From assembly GCA_030386875.1 (NCBI GenBank), contig CM059558.1, forward strand, positions 13,271,752 through 13,335,751: a stretch of 64,000 nucleotides of DNA, read 5' to 3'. This stretch comes from Morinoia aosen (lineage: Eukaryota > Arthropoda > Malacostraca > Amphipoda > Talitridae). Below, piece after piece: positions 47,335 to 57,426 of the stretch (positions are counted from its first letter, which is position 1; every line of letters begins with the position of its first letter). The notes beneath the pieces are model-generated. The model was given only the letters and a program-made list of their open reading frames with translations. It did not search any database and was not told the origin of the DNA. Both the position numbers and the translations under genes were made by a program.

Positions 47335-47785
47335 CTGGAAGGGTGATACCCATCTCTGTGTGTCAGTCAGTAAGGAGGATACCCATCTCAGTAGGCATTA
47401 GTCAGTAAGAGTGATACCCATTTCAGTGTGTCAGTCAGTAAGGAGGATACCCATCTCCGTAGGCATCAGTCAGTACGGAGCGTGCCTGTTAGTAAATATG
47501 AAAGAGACCCGTCTCTGCGTGTGTCAGAAAAGAGATTGCCCATCTCAGTGAGTGCCAGTCAGTACGGAGGATGCTCATACCTGTGTATTAGTAAGGAGGA
47601 TACCAGTTAGTAGGAGGGATGCCCATCCCGTGAGCATCAGTCAGTAGGGAGGATACCCATCTCAGTAGGTATCAGGTTTCAGCAGGTGTCAGTCGGTAAG
47701 GAGGTACCCATCTCAGTGGACGTGTCAGTAAGGGGGATGCTCATACCAATGTCTCAGTAAGGAGGGTACCAGTCAGTACGGAGGG
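47335..47785. repeat. ~38 bp degenerate minisatellite overlapping the end of the large ORF
   Basis: GTCAGTAAGGAGGATACCCA followed by TCTCAGTAGGCATCA recurs about ten times with length drift. The last unit supplies the final ~10 codons and the stop of the minus-strand ORF. The C-terminal residues Asp-Gly-His-Pro-Pro-Tyr may therefore be a recent extension. Confidence 0.8.
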
Positions 47786-50700
47786 TGCCCATCCCTGTGG
47801 GCGTCGAGGAAGAGCTCGAGCATGAGAGCACTGAGGGACTGCACGGCGTGCACCACCAGCGCCAGCACGATGCTCACGGACAGCTGCACGTACTTCACAG
47901 GCACCAGCTCCTCACACAGAACGGGAACCACTTCTGAGCTGGCAGCGTCAGTGTTTGGTGTTGGAGCAACGTCAGTGTTTGGTTTTGGAGCAACGTCAGT
48001 GTTTGGTGTTGAAGCAGCGTCAGTGTTTAGCGTTGGAGCAGCGTCAGTGTTTTGCATTCTAGAGCAGGAGGCTGTGGCAACGAACAAATCGTTCGTTGCT
48101 AGGCAAGAAGAATCCGTCTCAACTAGGTCAGATGTTGTTGAGGCGTCAGCATTGCAAGGTGAAGAGAATGATTTTTGACATGAAATATCACTACACTTTA
48201 AATCTTTCTGTACCTTTTGCACGTCATGTGGAGACCGAGACAGTGAATTGGATGTGGAGTTTCCATTGTTTCCTTCAGATGGAACTTCACCGTACAACTG
48301 CCCGAATGCGCTACTGCAGAAACTTTGGTCACCTTTGTCGGTTTGGAGCGACTTCAATGCGGCAACTTCAGGCCGCTCAGCAACAGGAGGCATTGAGAAG
48401 CCAGCAGCAGCAACATCGGTGTCCTCACGAGAAACATTTTTAGACAACCTAACGTCGTCAGTAGCAGGAACGGACGAACATGCGGGATTTGGGCCACCTT
48501 TGCAAGGGTATTGGTTCTCTGGAACATTTTTTGCGTGATCGTCTTGGCATAAAAGAGCAAGAAGGGATAGTAAATTTTTAATAAAAATTATCTTTGCGAT
48601 GTTTCTGTGAGAGGAAGGGCTTGACAACGAAGTCTCAACTTGCAAGTTATCTTTCTCAACTAAAGCTTTGCTGAAAGACATCAAAAGTTGCGCCATGGAG
48701 GAGCCTGCAGGGCCTTCTTCTTTGCTGGCTAAATTTGCCAACTCCAAAACGACGTCTGGTGAAGCTGGCTCACAAATGGATGGATATAACTTGAAGCTGT
48801 CAAACAAATCCTTTACTGACACTCCCTCGAGAGACATATGTCTCAACAGTGGTAAAACCTTTTGGAAGAACTCTGAGCGGAAACGCTCTGACTCGACGCT
48901 CATTTTACGATCCCGTAGCTTTCTGTTCATCTCCAATAAAGACAAAACGCGTGAATCGAAGCAGACCGCAGGGACATCAGCTACAAGGCCGGTTGACTTA
49001 GCATCTGCAGCATCATCCCCTTCAATAGTTTCTGGATCATCTAATGCCTGTTCCTCACAGGGTTCCTCTGCTTTTACTGATTGAGAAACTTGACTCGTTT
49101 CATCAAATGCATCCTCATTTGATTCAGGGAGATAAACAGCCTTTTCTGATCCTGGAGTTTCCCCAGTTTCACACAAATCCAAGCCCTGCCTAGTCTCGTT
49201 TACCTTGGCGCTCTCCAAGATTTTTGCTGGTTCAAAAGGGAACTCATTTTCGTTCAACAGAACGGCTTCCTCAGCTTTATTTGCATCAGACCCAAGTAAA
49301 ATTTTGTCCAAGCTTTGAAGGCCCACAAGAGGGATGGGTAGTGCAGAACTTCCATTAGACACTGCTGTCTTTGCATCATCAGAGCTCAAATCCAAAGCTC
49401 CATGAGCAGCTTCGCATCCTACACGAATAAGATTCCTCAAAAAATCTTCACGAACATTGACATCAAAATCAACGTTTTCCATAAGACCAGTGTTATCTAG
49501 AATAAATGTAAAAAGTTCACATAAGCTGTTAATACCGCGATCGCTTTTGTCACTGACTGAACTACCGACATCTCTGTTTAGAAGCTGAGATAAGCTTTCT
49601 TCGTGCATTTTTATTAGAGAATCCATAGGTAACCTATAAATATTATCACAGGAAGTTCCCTTTTTGTCAGCAACATCGACTAAAGAAAAGTTGCCTTCAT
49701 TGCAGTCAAGGGATTCCTCAAAGCTCCCATTAAAATTAGAGTCTTTGGAAGCAAACTGGCATTTCTCTGGGGGTGACTGACCAACACCAACTGGGAGATC
49801 GTTAACCTCATCTGCCGGCAGGAGAGGGTCGAGAGAAGAAGAGCAAGAGCATGCAACATCGTCCCTCAACAAACATCGCTGAGTACTGAGCGTGGTCTCT
49901 GCTGGAATGTGTACCTCAGAATAGCTTAGGAGAGAAAAAGAAGAAACACCATTGGAAATTGACTGACGGCAAACAGGCCTTTCAGAAAATAGGATTTCAT
50001 TCAAATCCAAGGGAGCATCTTGAACCACTGGTCCAATGGGCATTTTGCTCAAATGTGGGAAGCTATACTCCCCATGATTGCAATTAGTCAGGCCAGATGT
50101 AACTGTTCCGTCGTCATCAGTTGGCTGATTTTGTCTCTCGCAACAAGCAGGGATAATCTCGTCTTGAGCTACGAAGCAGGAATCAACAAGAGAAGACTCA
50201 TGCAAGAGATCAGGCAACGGACCAAAAGAAGCAATGGACTCTTCAGCCATAGGCAGAACAGCGCAGGAATGAGATGCACAACTATATTTCACAGAAGACT
50301 GAAGTGCTTCACTCTCAGCCTGATGGCACACAGACGAAAAGCACGCAGGGACTGATGAGTCATCAGGCATCGTGAATGGAGCGTCATTAGGCAACGTGGC
50401 CAGAGCTTCAGCAGAAAACGAGGCTGAATCATCATTGGGTAACGCAACTACAGAATCACTGGGTAATGCAACTGTAGAATCATTGGATAATGCAGCTAAA
50501 GCATCATCAAGTGATGCATCGTCACGTAACGTGGCATCATTGGGTAATGCAGCAGAAGCATCATCAGCTAAGGCGGGTGAAACATAGAGTGTTGCGACTA
50601 AAGCACTGCCTGGCAATGTAACACGTTTGGCATGACGTGCAAGCTGAACGTCCTCGGCCTTGCAGCACTTAAGCCCCTCATGAGTGCAGCATTTTAAGCA

Positions 50701-51195
50701 GCAAGTTGTATCCTCTGCCAGATCACCGGAACCCTCTTCTCTGACACGATGTTGGCAAACTAATTGTTGGCCAGCTTGGCTTGTCTCATTATTCGTTGGC
50801 TCAGTACAAGCATTGTGGTCTGCAAAATAAGCTTCTGAAGCTTCAACAGCGTCTGCATGAGCAGCTATCAAAGCTTCTGTATCAACAGCAGTGGAAACAA
50901 GGCATGGAGACTGCCCATGCTTGGCATCAGTAGCTACCTGACTGATTCTAGACGCTACAGACAGAAACGAGTTCCTCATAACATCAATGAACGAAGTATC
51001 GGAGGGACGGAGAAAAGACTTGAAAATTTTGTCGGTGTTTGCAAGCAGCGTTGTGGCACGAGAGTCACAAGGCGAGTCGTGCACCACGGTATCATAATGA
51101 GCAGGGTGGCCTGGAGACCAGATGGAATTGTTGTTTGATTGAAATGCCCTAGAGTGATTGGACGTCAGAGTGCCGTCAGAGGGAGAAACTTCCAT
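47773..51195 (-). CDS. Large uncharacterised ORF directly downstream of, and in frame with, the DRAM-like gene
   Basis: The minus frame is open from just after the DRAM-like TGA (51384-51382) to a stop at 47773, about 1,202 codons. The first ATG is at 51195-51193 (GAGATGG, good initiation context), giving 1,140 residues. The codon at 51312, which can look like a start, is GTG. The predicted protein is acidic and Ser/Asp/Ala-rich. Order: an Ala/Gly-rich lead before the ATG, an Asn-Asp/Ala-Leu repetitive zone, scattered Cys, a PLDLN stretch (similar to CtBP motifs, unproven), a helical Lys/Glu/Arg-rich zone in the last third, an eight-residue NTDAAPTP-like repeat, and one hydrophobic helix just before the end (YVQLSVSIVLALVV start). 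I recognise no family. It may be a separate gene, a second cistron, or a C-terminal extension of the DRAM-like protein. Confidence 0.7.
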   Translation of the reverse strand: MEVSPSDGTLTSNHSRAFQSNNNSIWSPGHPAHYDTVVHDSPCDSRATTLLANTDKIFKSFLRPSDTSFIDVMRNSFLSVASRISQVATDAKHGQSPCLVSTAVDTEALIAAHADAVEASEAYFADHNACTEPTNNETSQAGQQLVCQHRVREEGSGDLAEDTTCCLKCCTHEGLKCCKAEDVQLARHAKRVTLPGSALVATLYVSPALADDASAALPNDATLRDDASLDDALAALSNDSTVALPSDSVVALPNDDSASFSAEALATLPNDAPFTMPDDSSVPACFSSVCHQAESEALQSSVKYSCASHSCAVLPMAEESIASFGPLPDLLHESSLVDSCFVAQDEIIPACCERQNQPTDDDGTVTSGLTNCNHGEYSFPHLSKMPIGPVVQDAPLDLNEILFSERPVCRQSISNGVSSFSLLSYSEVHIPAETTLSTQRCLLRDDVACSCSSSLDPLLPADEVNDLPVGVGQSPPEKCQFASKDSNFNGSFEESLDCNEGNFSLVDVADKKGTSCDNIYRLPMDSLIKMHEESLSQLLNRDVGSSVSDKSDRGINSLCELFTFILDNTGLMENVDFDVNVREDFLRNLIRVGCEAAHGALDLSSDDAKTAVSNGSSALPIPLVGLQSLDKILLGSDANKAEEAVLLNENEFPFEPAKILESAKVNETRQGLDLCETGETPGSEKAVYLPESNEDAFDETSQVSQSVKAEEPCEEQALDDPETIEGDDAADAKSTGLVADVPAVCFDSRVLSLLEMNRKLRDRKMSVESERFRSEFFQKVLPLLRHMSLEGVSVKDLFDSFKLYPSICEPASPDVVLELANLASKEEGPAGSSMAQLLMSFSKALVEKDNLQVETSLSSPSSHRNIAKIIFIKNLLSLLALLCQDDHAKNVPENQYPCKGGPNPACSSVPATDDVRLSKNVSREDTDVAAAGFSMPPVAERPEVAALKSLQTDKGDQSFCSSAFGQLYGEVPSEGNNGNSTSNSLSRSPHDVQKVQKDLKCSDISCQKSFSSPCNADASTTSDLVETDSSCLATNDLFVATASCSRMQNTDAAPTLNTDAASTPNTDVAPKPNTDVAPTPNTDAASSEVVPVLCEELVPVKYVQLSVSIVLALVVHAVQSLSALMLELFLDAHRDGHPPY

Positions 51196-51204
51196 CTCTT
51201 CTCC

Positions 51205-51303
51205 ACCAGCAGCAACAACGGCATTACTAGCAGCAGCAGAACTACCACCACCACTAGCAACAGCAGCAGCAGCAGCAGCAGCAGAACCACCACCACCACC
51301 AGC
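51205..51303. repeat. Trinucleotide repeats (GCA)n and (CCA)n
   Basis: GCAGCAGCAGCAGCAGCA and CCACCACCACCACC tracts on the plus strand encode Ala and Gly runs on the minus strand. They lie between the DRAM-like stop and the first ATG of the large ORF, and keep that frame open without an ATG. Confidence 0.9.
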
Positions 51304-51381
51304 ATTAGACACAGAGAGGTGCCGCCTTCCTTGATTTAGACCACAACAGGGATCAGAGACGGCGCCTCTCGCGAGTGTGCC

Positions 51382-54300
51382 TCAGGACTCGACAGGACGC
51401 AGGACGTCCTCCCTCACCAAAACTGGCCTCCCATCCTCCATGTTGGGAGAGCCGCTGTTCTCTTCAGGCAGCGACCCAGACCCAGAGCCGCCGTTGATGG
51501 ACTCGACAGAGTTGTAGATGCCGTTGCTGCTGTACGGAGACAGTGTTTCGATTGCTATGAAGATTTGCGGGCTATCCATCGATACCGATTTGAACTCCGG
51601 CACGAGGGTGAGCATGAACACGGCAAAGGTGGAGGCGCAGATCCACTCTGAGGCTGTGCTTATCACGTGGTACGTCCACCCGCCGTTGCTCGGGTACCAC
51701 TTTCTTGGGTTCAGACCTGCACGCAGGAACAAAAAAAGGTTATTTTAATTAATAATATAGGATGAACATTTCAGGTGAATTATCGTTAAAATTTGACATT
51801 CTCTCTCTCCTATAACTTTCATAGATTTCAGTGAAGATTAGCATTAATGATTGCAAACACTGATGATTATTCATAACACTGACTATAGAATCCTAAATTG
51901 CACAGGCGTTCCCTACAGAGAAAACAATGACATCTGTAGTAAAACTATTGTAAATTCACGGAAAAATACGAGTTTTTTAAGAAAAATATGAGTATTACTT
52001 CAACAAATATTATTATGCTAGGTGTAAAGAGAAGGGATGAAAGTTGACTCACGGCACAGGAGTGTGTGTGGGGATACCTATAAGGGTGAAGCGTGCAGAA
52101 GCTTCCTTCAACAGACTTTGATGGCATGAATGGACTTTGAAATTTGAGTGATATCAATTCAATTCCAATCTGAAGAGCATGCAAGGTATGCAACACTGAG
52201 AGATGAAAGTAGGTATTAAAAACGCTCATTTAAAATTTAGATGTACACGCTAAGGAATAGGCGGCGGCCTTTTGGAGTCTGCTGGCCATTTGAAGATTCC
52301 CTAATATCTCATGCAAATCTTATATCTGTTAAACCATCACAAATAACATCACTGAAGTTTATCCTGACACATGCGCTACCATTAACTAAAACTTATCCGC
52401 TCAGCCAGCATGGCCAGCATGGTTCAATACAAGCTACTCTCCTAAGGAGCAGAGATAGAAAGTAGTTTTTGTCAGTATCCATAATTAACTTCTGACAACA
52501 GACTAATCTGTTACCACGGAAACAAATGGACAATTCTAATTAGGAGATAGAATGTGTAATTACTTCCTTCAGAATAGTCATCCGCAAGTGACTACCAGTC
52601 CAATACTGTGTAAACATCAACAGCTTGTATCACAAATGAAGGAATACTGTGTAAACATCAACAGCTTGTATCACAAATGAAGGAATACTGTGTAAACATC
52701 AACAGCTTGTATCACAAATGAAGGAATACTGTGTAAACATCAACAGCTTGTATCACAAAAGAAGGATCTTAAAAATGTTTTGAGCTTTACTAAAAGAAAA
52801 TCTTGAGCTTCACGACAAAAAATCATTTTGAGTTCCACTACAAGAACTGTTTTAGTTCTCCTGTAACACACAATTCTCAGAGCTAGAGAATCACAACTCA
52901 CTCACCATCAAAGAGCAAGTGAGCAATGAGTTATTTGAGCTATAGAGCTCACTACAAGAACTGTTTTAGCCATCCTATAACACAAATAATATGAGCTATA
53001 AAGGTACAACAAACTCACCGTCAAAGAGGGAGTGAGCGATGACAGCACACACGCAGCCCAGCGCGAAGAAACAGCCAGCGACTATGCCCAGCGTGAGGCG
53101 CAGGTGTGCCATGGCCATGCTGTTCAGCAGTGGGTGCGTCTCGTACGAACACACCGCCTGCACACACCACTCCTGATTAGTTCTATCTTGCAACGTCAAA
53201 TTATTCCCATGATCAACAAGTATTTTTTCCCTTGGTTAAATTATCCCTGTTTACCACAAGTTATTTCCCCTAAGTTAAATTATTTCCATGAACCATAAGT
53301 ACTTTAATCTTCTAGCCTATAACAGGTTAATTTTGATTACACTGGCCATTGCTTTGTATGAACAGGCCACCTGCAGACACCACTCTTAATTAGTTCATTC
53401 TCCCACAGTTAAATTATTCCAATGAATCACAATTATTACAACCTTCATTTTTACTTAGGATGAATTTTGATTACACTGGCCATAGGCTATGTCAGAGATA
53501 TATCTGCGTGGACGGGTGAAGGAGTTTGGACGAGTGTGATAGAACCTTCTATTGAATGTAAATAAGAGTAAAGTTCTCAGGTGTTTGAGGGAGAGGAGTA
53601 CCGAGAGGAATGAATGTACACTTGAATGAAGAAGTGCAAGAGCAAGTGAGTTGTTTTGAGACTTAATGTCAAGTTCAATTTCGAATTACCCAGCAAATGG
53701 CCTTTAAATGATCAAGACCTCCATAAGGAGTTTGAGAAACTAAAATTTGCTCAAAAAAATGCAAAACGGATTCCAAAAACTTTATTTCAGTGATTGTTGT
53801 TCCTTCCCCACATATAAGTCAGTCATCCAAATGCCACTTTGACTGGGGCAATTAAATATCAAGTTTAACACCAAACTCAAATTTAAAGTAAATTGTAGTA
53901 AATTATTTTGAAAATACCAAACATGAACTGGATAGTGCTTTCATTTAGCTTTGATTAAATATTCATGTAAATTGAGTTTGCAACTACTGGTCGGTCAGCA
54001 GCATTATGAAAATTACCTCCGTGTACCACCGGTGGCGCACATCGCAGTCAAAGTGATAAATAAGCTGCTCTAAAAGCACAGCCGCTTACCTGAAGCCAGA
54101 GATAAATAGTGGAGCCTCCAAAGGCCAGTACGGCACCAACAAGGTGGACGCTGATCACGTTGGTCTCCTGGAAGTTGGCAGAGAGCGACATACCGAAGGC
54201 CGAGAGGCAGCCCACTATAGCAGCCGCGCGATTTGCTCGCAGAATGTTTGACTGAGCAGAGTGGGTCTGGTACAGCTCGGCCAGCTGGCGGTACCGCACG

Positions 54301-56906
54301 TACACCGTCAGCACAACTGCAACCAAACTTGCATTACATATGAGCCGTCTGATGTTTTGTTACATCTCATCCAATGCAGGTTCTAGCATGACCTAGCTAA
54401 TTCAAATATCAATGGCTGAGTTATAGTTGGACTAACATAACCTAACTAACAAAATTTACCAATAGCAGAGTTTATGGCTGAACCCTGTGAAAGGCAGTAA
54501 TTAAAGGAATAAACTCACGTCAGCACAATAAATAGGATTACAACTACCCCACTCAGGCAGCACAAGTAACTATATATATCTTCTATTTACAGACCATGAT
54601 GTCAACCATAAGGGGTACATCACAACCAATGATCACCAGCACCTGATTAAATTAGTGAGGGTAAGAAACAAATATTACAGTCTCAGGCCACTCAGTTCAA
54701 AGTCCCTATGCTATTGCAACATTAACCAATAATTGCTCTATCTTGAAATATATAACTCGGTCCCAATTGTATCATGGCCTGAAAGATAATAAGAATTGAG
54801 TTTTATTAAAGTTTTGTACCTGAATATTAATACTGAATAACAAAAGTGCCACTGTGCCAACACATTCTTTCTAAGGCAGAAAATTTGAGTCCAAAAGGTA
54901 CATCAAAGACCCACCAGTTCATGACCATGCTATCATGTTGTCACAACTTTAACCCTAGCTTATGTAACATGACACTTCTAAATATTCATTAAATTCTTTA
55001 GACCTCATGATAAGGCTCAAGGTTCAAAAAGAAATACTTCAGTTATTTGAAAATGAGATTGAATTTTTTTATTTTCTGTAAAGATTCATTTTTAATGCTC
55101 ATTTGACACACTAATATACTTCAGTTGAATATAATTTTCAGCATTAAAACTTTGCTTCAAAAGGGGCAACCTTTCAATTCCTACATGGATAGGATCAGTG
55201 CTTATTTTTTCCTAGTTCTGGACACAAGCTCACAGCTCTTGAAAAAATGATCATCAAATTTATGGATGCTCAAGTTGAAACACTAAGCACAAAATCATTT
55301 TGAGTAGTTCATGAATAATCTATTTTTAGAGCATAAACTGACTAGTATAATTTCAGCTTGATGATAAAAATTAAGTGAAGTAAATAATTTGGAAATTTTA
55401 TCAGTACCTAAAATGAATTCTACTGAATTTACACTTCACTAATTCATCAGCAAATACCAAACAAGATGCACTTGCCTAGAAACTAATGCAAAAGATTTAC
55501 CAGGTCTGAACAGAAAAAAAGCAGATTGAACTATTCTTCACAGTAATACTTCCCTAAAGTGGCTTATAGACCAGGACAATCAGCTTATCTTGCTAATGCA
55601 GAGCTTTTATTCTACAAGCATTTCCAAGAGACCAAAGCAGCATGCCAAGTTAATGGAATATTACCTAAACAGGCTCCCACATTGACAGCTTGTCCAAAAA
55701 TGCAGCTCTCAGGTGAGTAGGTGCCAGTGTCGCTGATGTAAGGGAAGTCGGGCTCCGTGTGGCCCAGTAGCACTGAAATGCTGTATCTGAAATACAAGCA
55801 ACACTGTCACTGCATCCAATGAACGTTTCACACTAAATTCAGTACAACTTGCTAGCTAAAGTGAAAGATTTTTATGATGTTTCACATTTTTACCAAACAT
55901 GCATATTTAGATCACTCAATAAAGATGGAGTTCATTGTTTGTACCATAAAATTAGCAATAACATTTAATTGTAATAAAAACTGACACAAATTACAACTTT
56001 GACTCAGCAAACAGTAAAAATAAATCTAATTTTTAACTACAACAGATGACATACAATGAAACCATTTAAAGCTGACACATTAGTACCTACTGCAAAGCTT
56101 GCCAATATTTCTGATATTATCACACTAGCTATAATAAAGTAAAAATCATATAATGCTCAATTTGAGTATTTCTTCCTAATGAAGAATTAGTGCTCTGTTT
56201 TAAACATGTAGGATAATCTAGGAGTCCAGCTTGGGGTGTCTAGCAATGGGGCTGCAGAGGTAAGCATATTTTCACTGTCTTGGGCACACCATCATATTTT
56301 GCTGAATAATCACTGCTCCATAAGTATTCTGCACATTTTGTGAACAACTACAAGTTTCCAAAACACTAGAATAGAAGGAAATTTCATCATTCCACAGTGC
56401 ACGCTATTGTTTAAACTACTCTAATATTTGCGTGATGGTCAAATAATGCCTCCTAACAACAAAAACAATAGTACCAGATTTCATAGATGGGATCGGATTA
56501 CACTAAAATTCAATGGTGTACTTCCTATACTCTATGTGCATAATGCATGACAAATGGAACAAGAGCAATCTAAAAGATGAACAATAAAACTTGTGAACAG
56601 ATCAAAAAGTTGCACTCACCATGTGAATCAAAAATACATTTCTGGATAACCTACCCTATCGTTTTTGAATAGTGGATATTCCTGTTTATGTATCTATAAA
56701 TAATTTTGAATAAATAAAGCATAGACTTAAAATAGTAATTAGTTTATTTTTCAACTTTTTTCTTCTAAAAACTTGAGGGATTGAAAATCCAACTACATCT
56801 ACATTATATGAAAATGTAAAACTGCAACTTACGTGACAAGAAATGTAGATGGGAAGATCAAAAACACAGATAGAGGGAGAAGATGCAGGTATGTGTTGGA
56901 GCTCAT
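51382..56906 (-). CDS. DRAM/TMEM150 (Frag1/DRAM/Sfk1) family six-span membrane protein, 5 exons
   Basis: Coding exons in transcript order: 56906-56833, 55786-55665, 54316-54090, 53157-53019 and 51716-51382. All have GT-AG junctions with matching phases, giving 298 residues. The hallmark PYISDTGT-x-SPES lies in exon 2 after a first hydrophobic segment (residues ~6-30). Further membrane segments follow at ~53-75, around AAAIVGCLSAFGM, ISVHLVGAVLAFGG, LGIVAGCFFALGC and ISTASEWICASTFAVF. NFQETNVISVHLVGAVLAF and STASEWICAS closely resemble vertebrate DRAM1/DRAM2. Known role: damage-regulated lysosomal membrane proteins that promote autophagy. Length is slightly above the usual 240-270, because of a Ser/Gly-rich C-terminus ending in VES. 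ATG at 56906 is the only start that keeps TM1. A TTG|GTGAGG donor (51418/51417) lies upstream of the stop, and the frame stays open after the stop (see 47773). Intron 3 holds a MITE and a decayed acceptor copy. Confidence 0.93.
51749..52600. other. Intron 4 of the DRAM-like gene, no internal gene
   Basis: AT-rich. The short frames at 51945-52229 and 52241-52465 are not supported by splice context. Confidence 0.5.
52601..52765. repeat. 41 bp tandem repeat, 4 nearly identical copies, intronic
   Basis: The unit AATACTGTGTAAACATCAAC then AGCTTGTATCACAAATGAAG G repeats four times with almost no change. This is a young expansion within intron 4. It has no spacers, so it is not CRISPR-like. Confidence 0.95.
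53353..53440 (-). pseudogene. Decayed copy of the DRAM-like exon 4 acceptor and exon start, inside intron 3
   Basis: Plus-strand 53353-53440 matches 53141-53225, which spans the start of exon 4. Shared blocks are GTA(C/T)GAACA, CC-x-CCTGCA-ACACCACTC, ATTAGTTC and AAATTATTCC. On the minus strand the copy keeps an AG acceptor (GTCTGCAG). Its reading resembles the exon start (VACSYK against AVCSYE) and then reaches a stop after about 17 codons. Confidence 0.7.
53835..54055 (+). mobile_element. MITE family B copy in intron 3 of the DRAM-like gene
   Basis: It begins CACTTTGACTGGGGCAATTA and ends GCACATCGCAGTCAAAGTG, so the outer CACTTTGACTG is a clean terminal inverted repeat. The core includes ACATGAACTGGATAGTGC, TGGTCGGTCAGCAGCATTAT and CCACCGGTGG. 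It lies 35 bp from the exon 3 donor. Confidence 0.85.
54327..55600. other. Intron 2 of the DRAM-like gene
   Basis: AT-rich, no repeats or open frames of interest. Confidence 0.5.
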
Positions 56907-57363
56907 GATGGCAGCAGCTATGCAATACACTTCAAAACTTTAAATTCATTCATGAAAACAATATTAATATAACAGATAATCAAACAAAAACTCTACTTTG
57001 TTATTTGATTAGTCACACTAGTAAATTCTAGCACTGAAATATACATTGCAAATATTATAGATGAGAACAAGGCACTTTCATCATACAAAATCATAAGAAA
57101 TTTTAATAAACTGAATGTTTTATAAACAATGGCTTTTCTGCTTATAAACATTTAAGTGACTAACATTTGGAGATGTGAATGCAAGTTGACCAATGTTATA
57201 TGTGTAAGTGCACACCTTTACCACGCTTATCCCAAGTATTTAAAAGCTCCCATTGCGCTTATAGACTTGCATTTGGACAGCGCTTCTCCTACCGCTAACT
57301 GCTACAGTCCGCCACCTTGTGCGCTTGTATACCAGTAAACTAATTGATGTGAAAAGCTTTTAC

Positions 57364-57408
57364 CTGTCCAACCAGCACATAACTGAAGGCTCTACCAGCA
57401 GGAGCCAT
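57364..57408 (-). other. Candidate small upstream exon (donor-bearing)
   Basis: On the minus strand an ATG at 57408-57406 opens 15 codons (MAPAGRAFSYVLVGQ), ending exactly at GGACAG|GTAAAAG (donor 57363/57362). It lies ~460 bp upstream of the DRAM-like first coding exon. Joining it to the visible AG sites before that exon gives immediate stops. It is therefore either a 5' exon with an upstream ORF, the first exon of another transcript, or chance. The Helitron starts only 18 bp further upstream. Confidence 0.25.
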
Positions 57409-57426
57409 ACGTAAAATAAAGACAAA

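Noticed and set aside
48096..51138. Several 70-140 codon plus-strand frames opposite the large ORF
   Set aside because: They are antisense shadows of the strongly biased minus-strand coding frame.
51310..51312. Apparent start codon of the 1,179-residue frame
   Set aside because: The codon is GTG on the minus strand, not ATG. In a eukaryotic nuclear gene the first usable start in this frame is 51195.
52601..52765. Regular ~41 bp direct repeats, checked as a possible CRISPR array
   Set aside because: The repeats are contiguous without unique spacers and lie in a eukaryotic intron.
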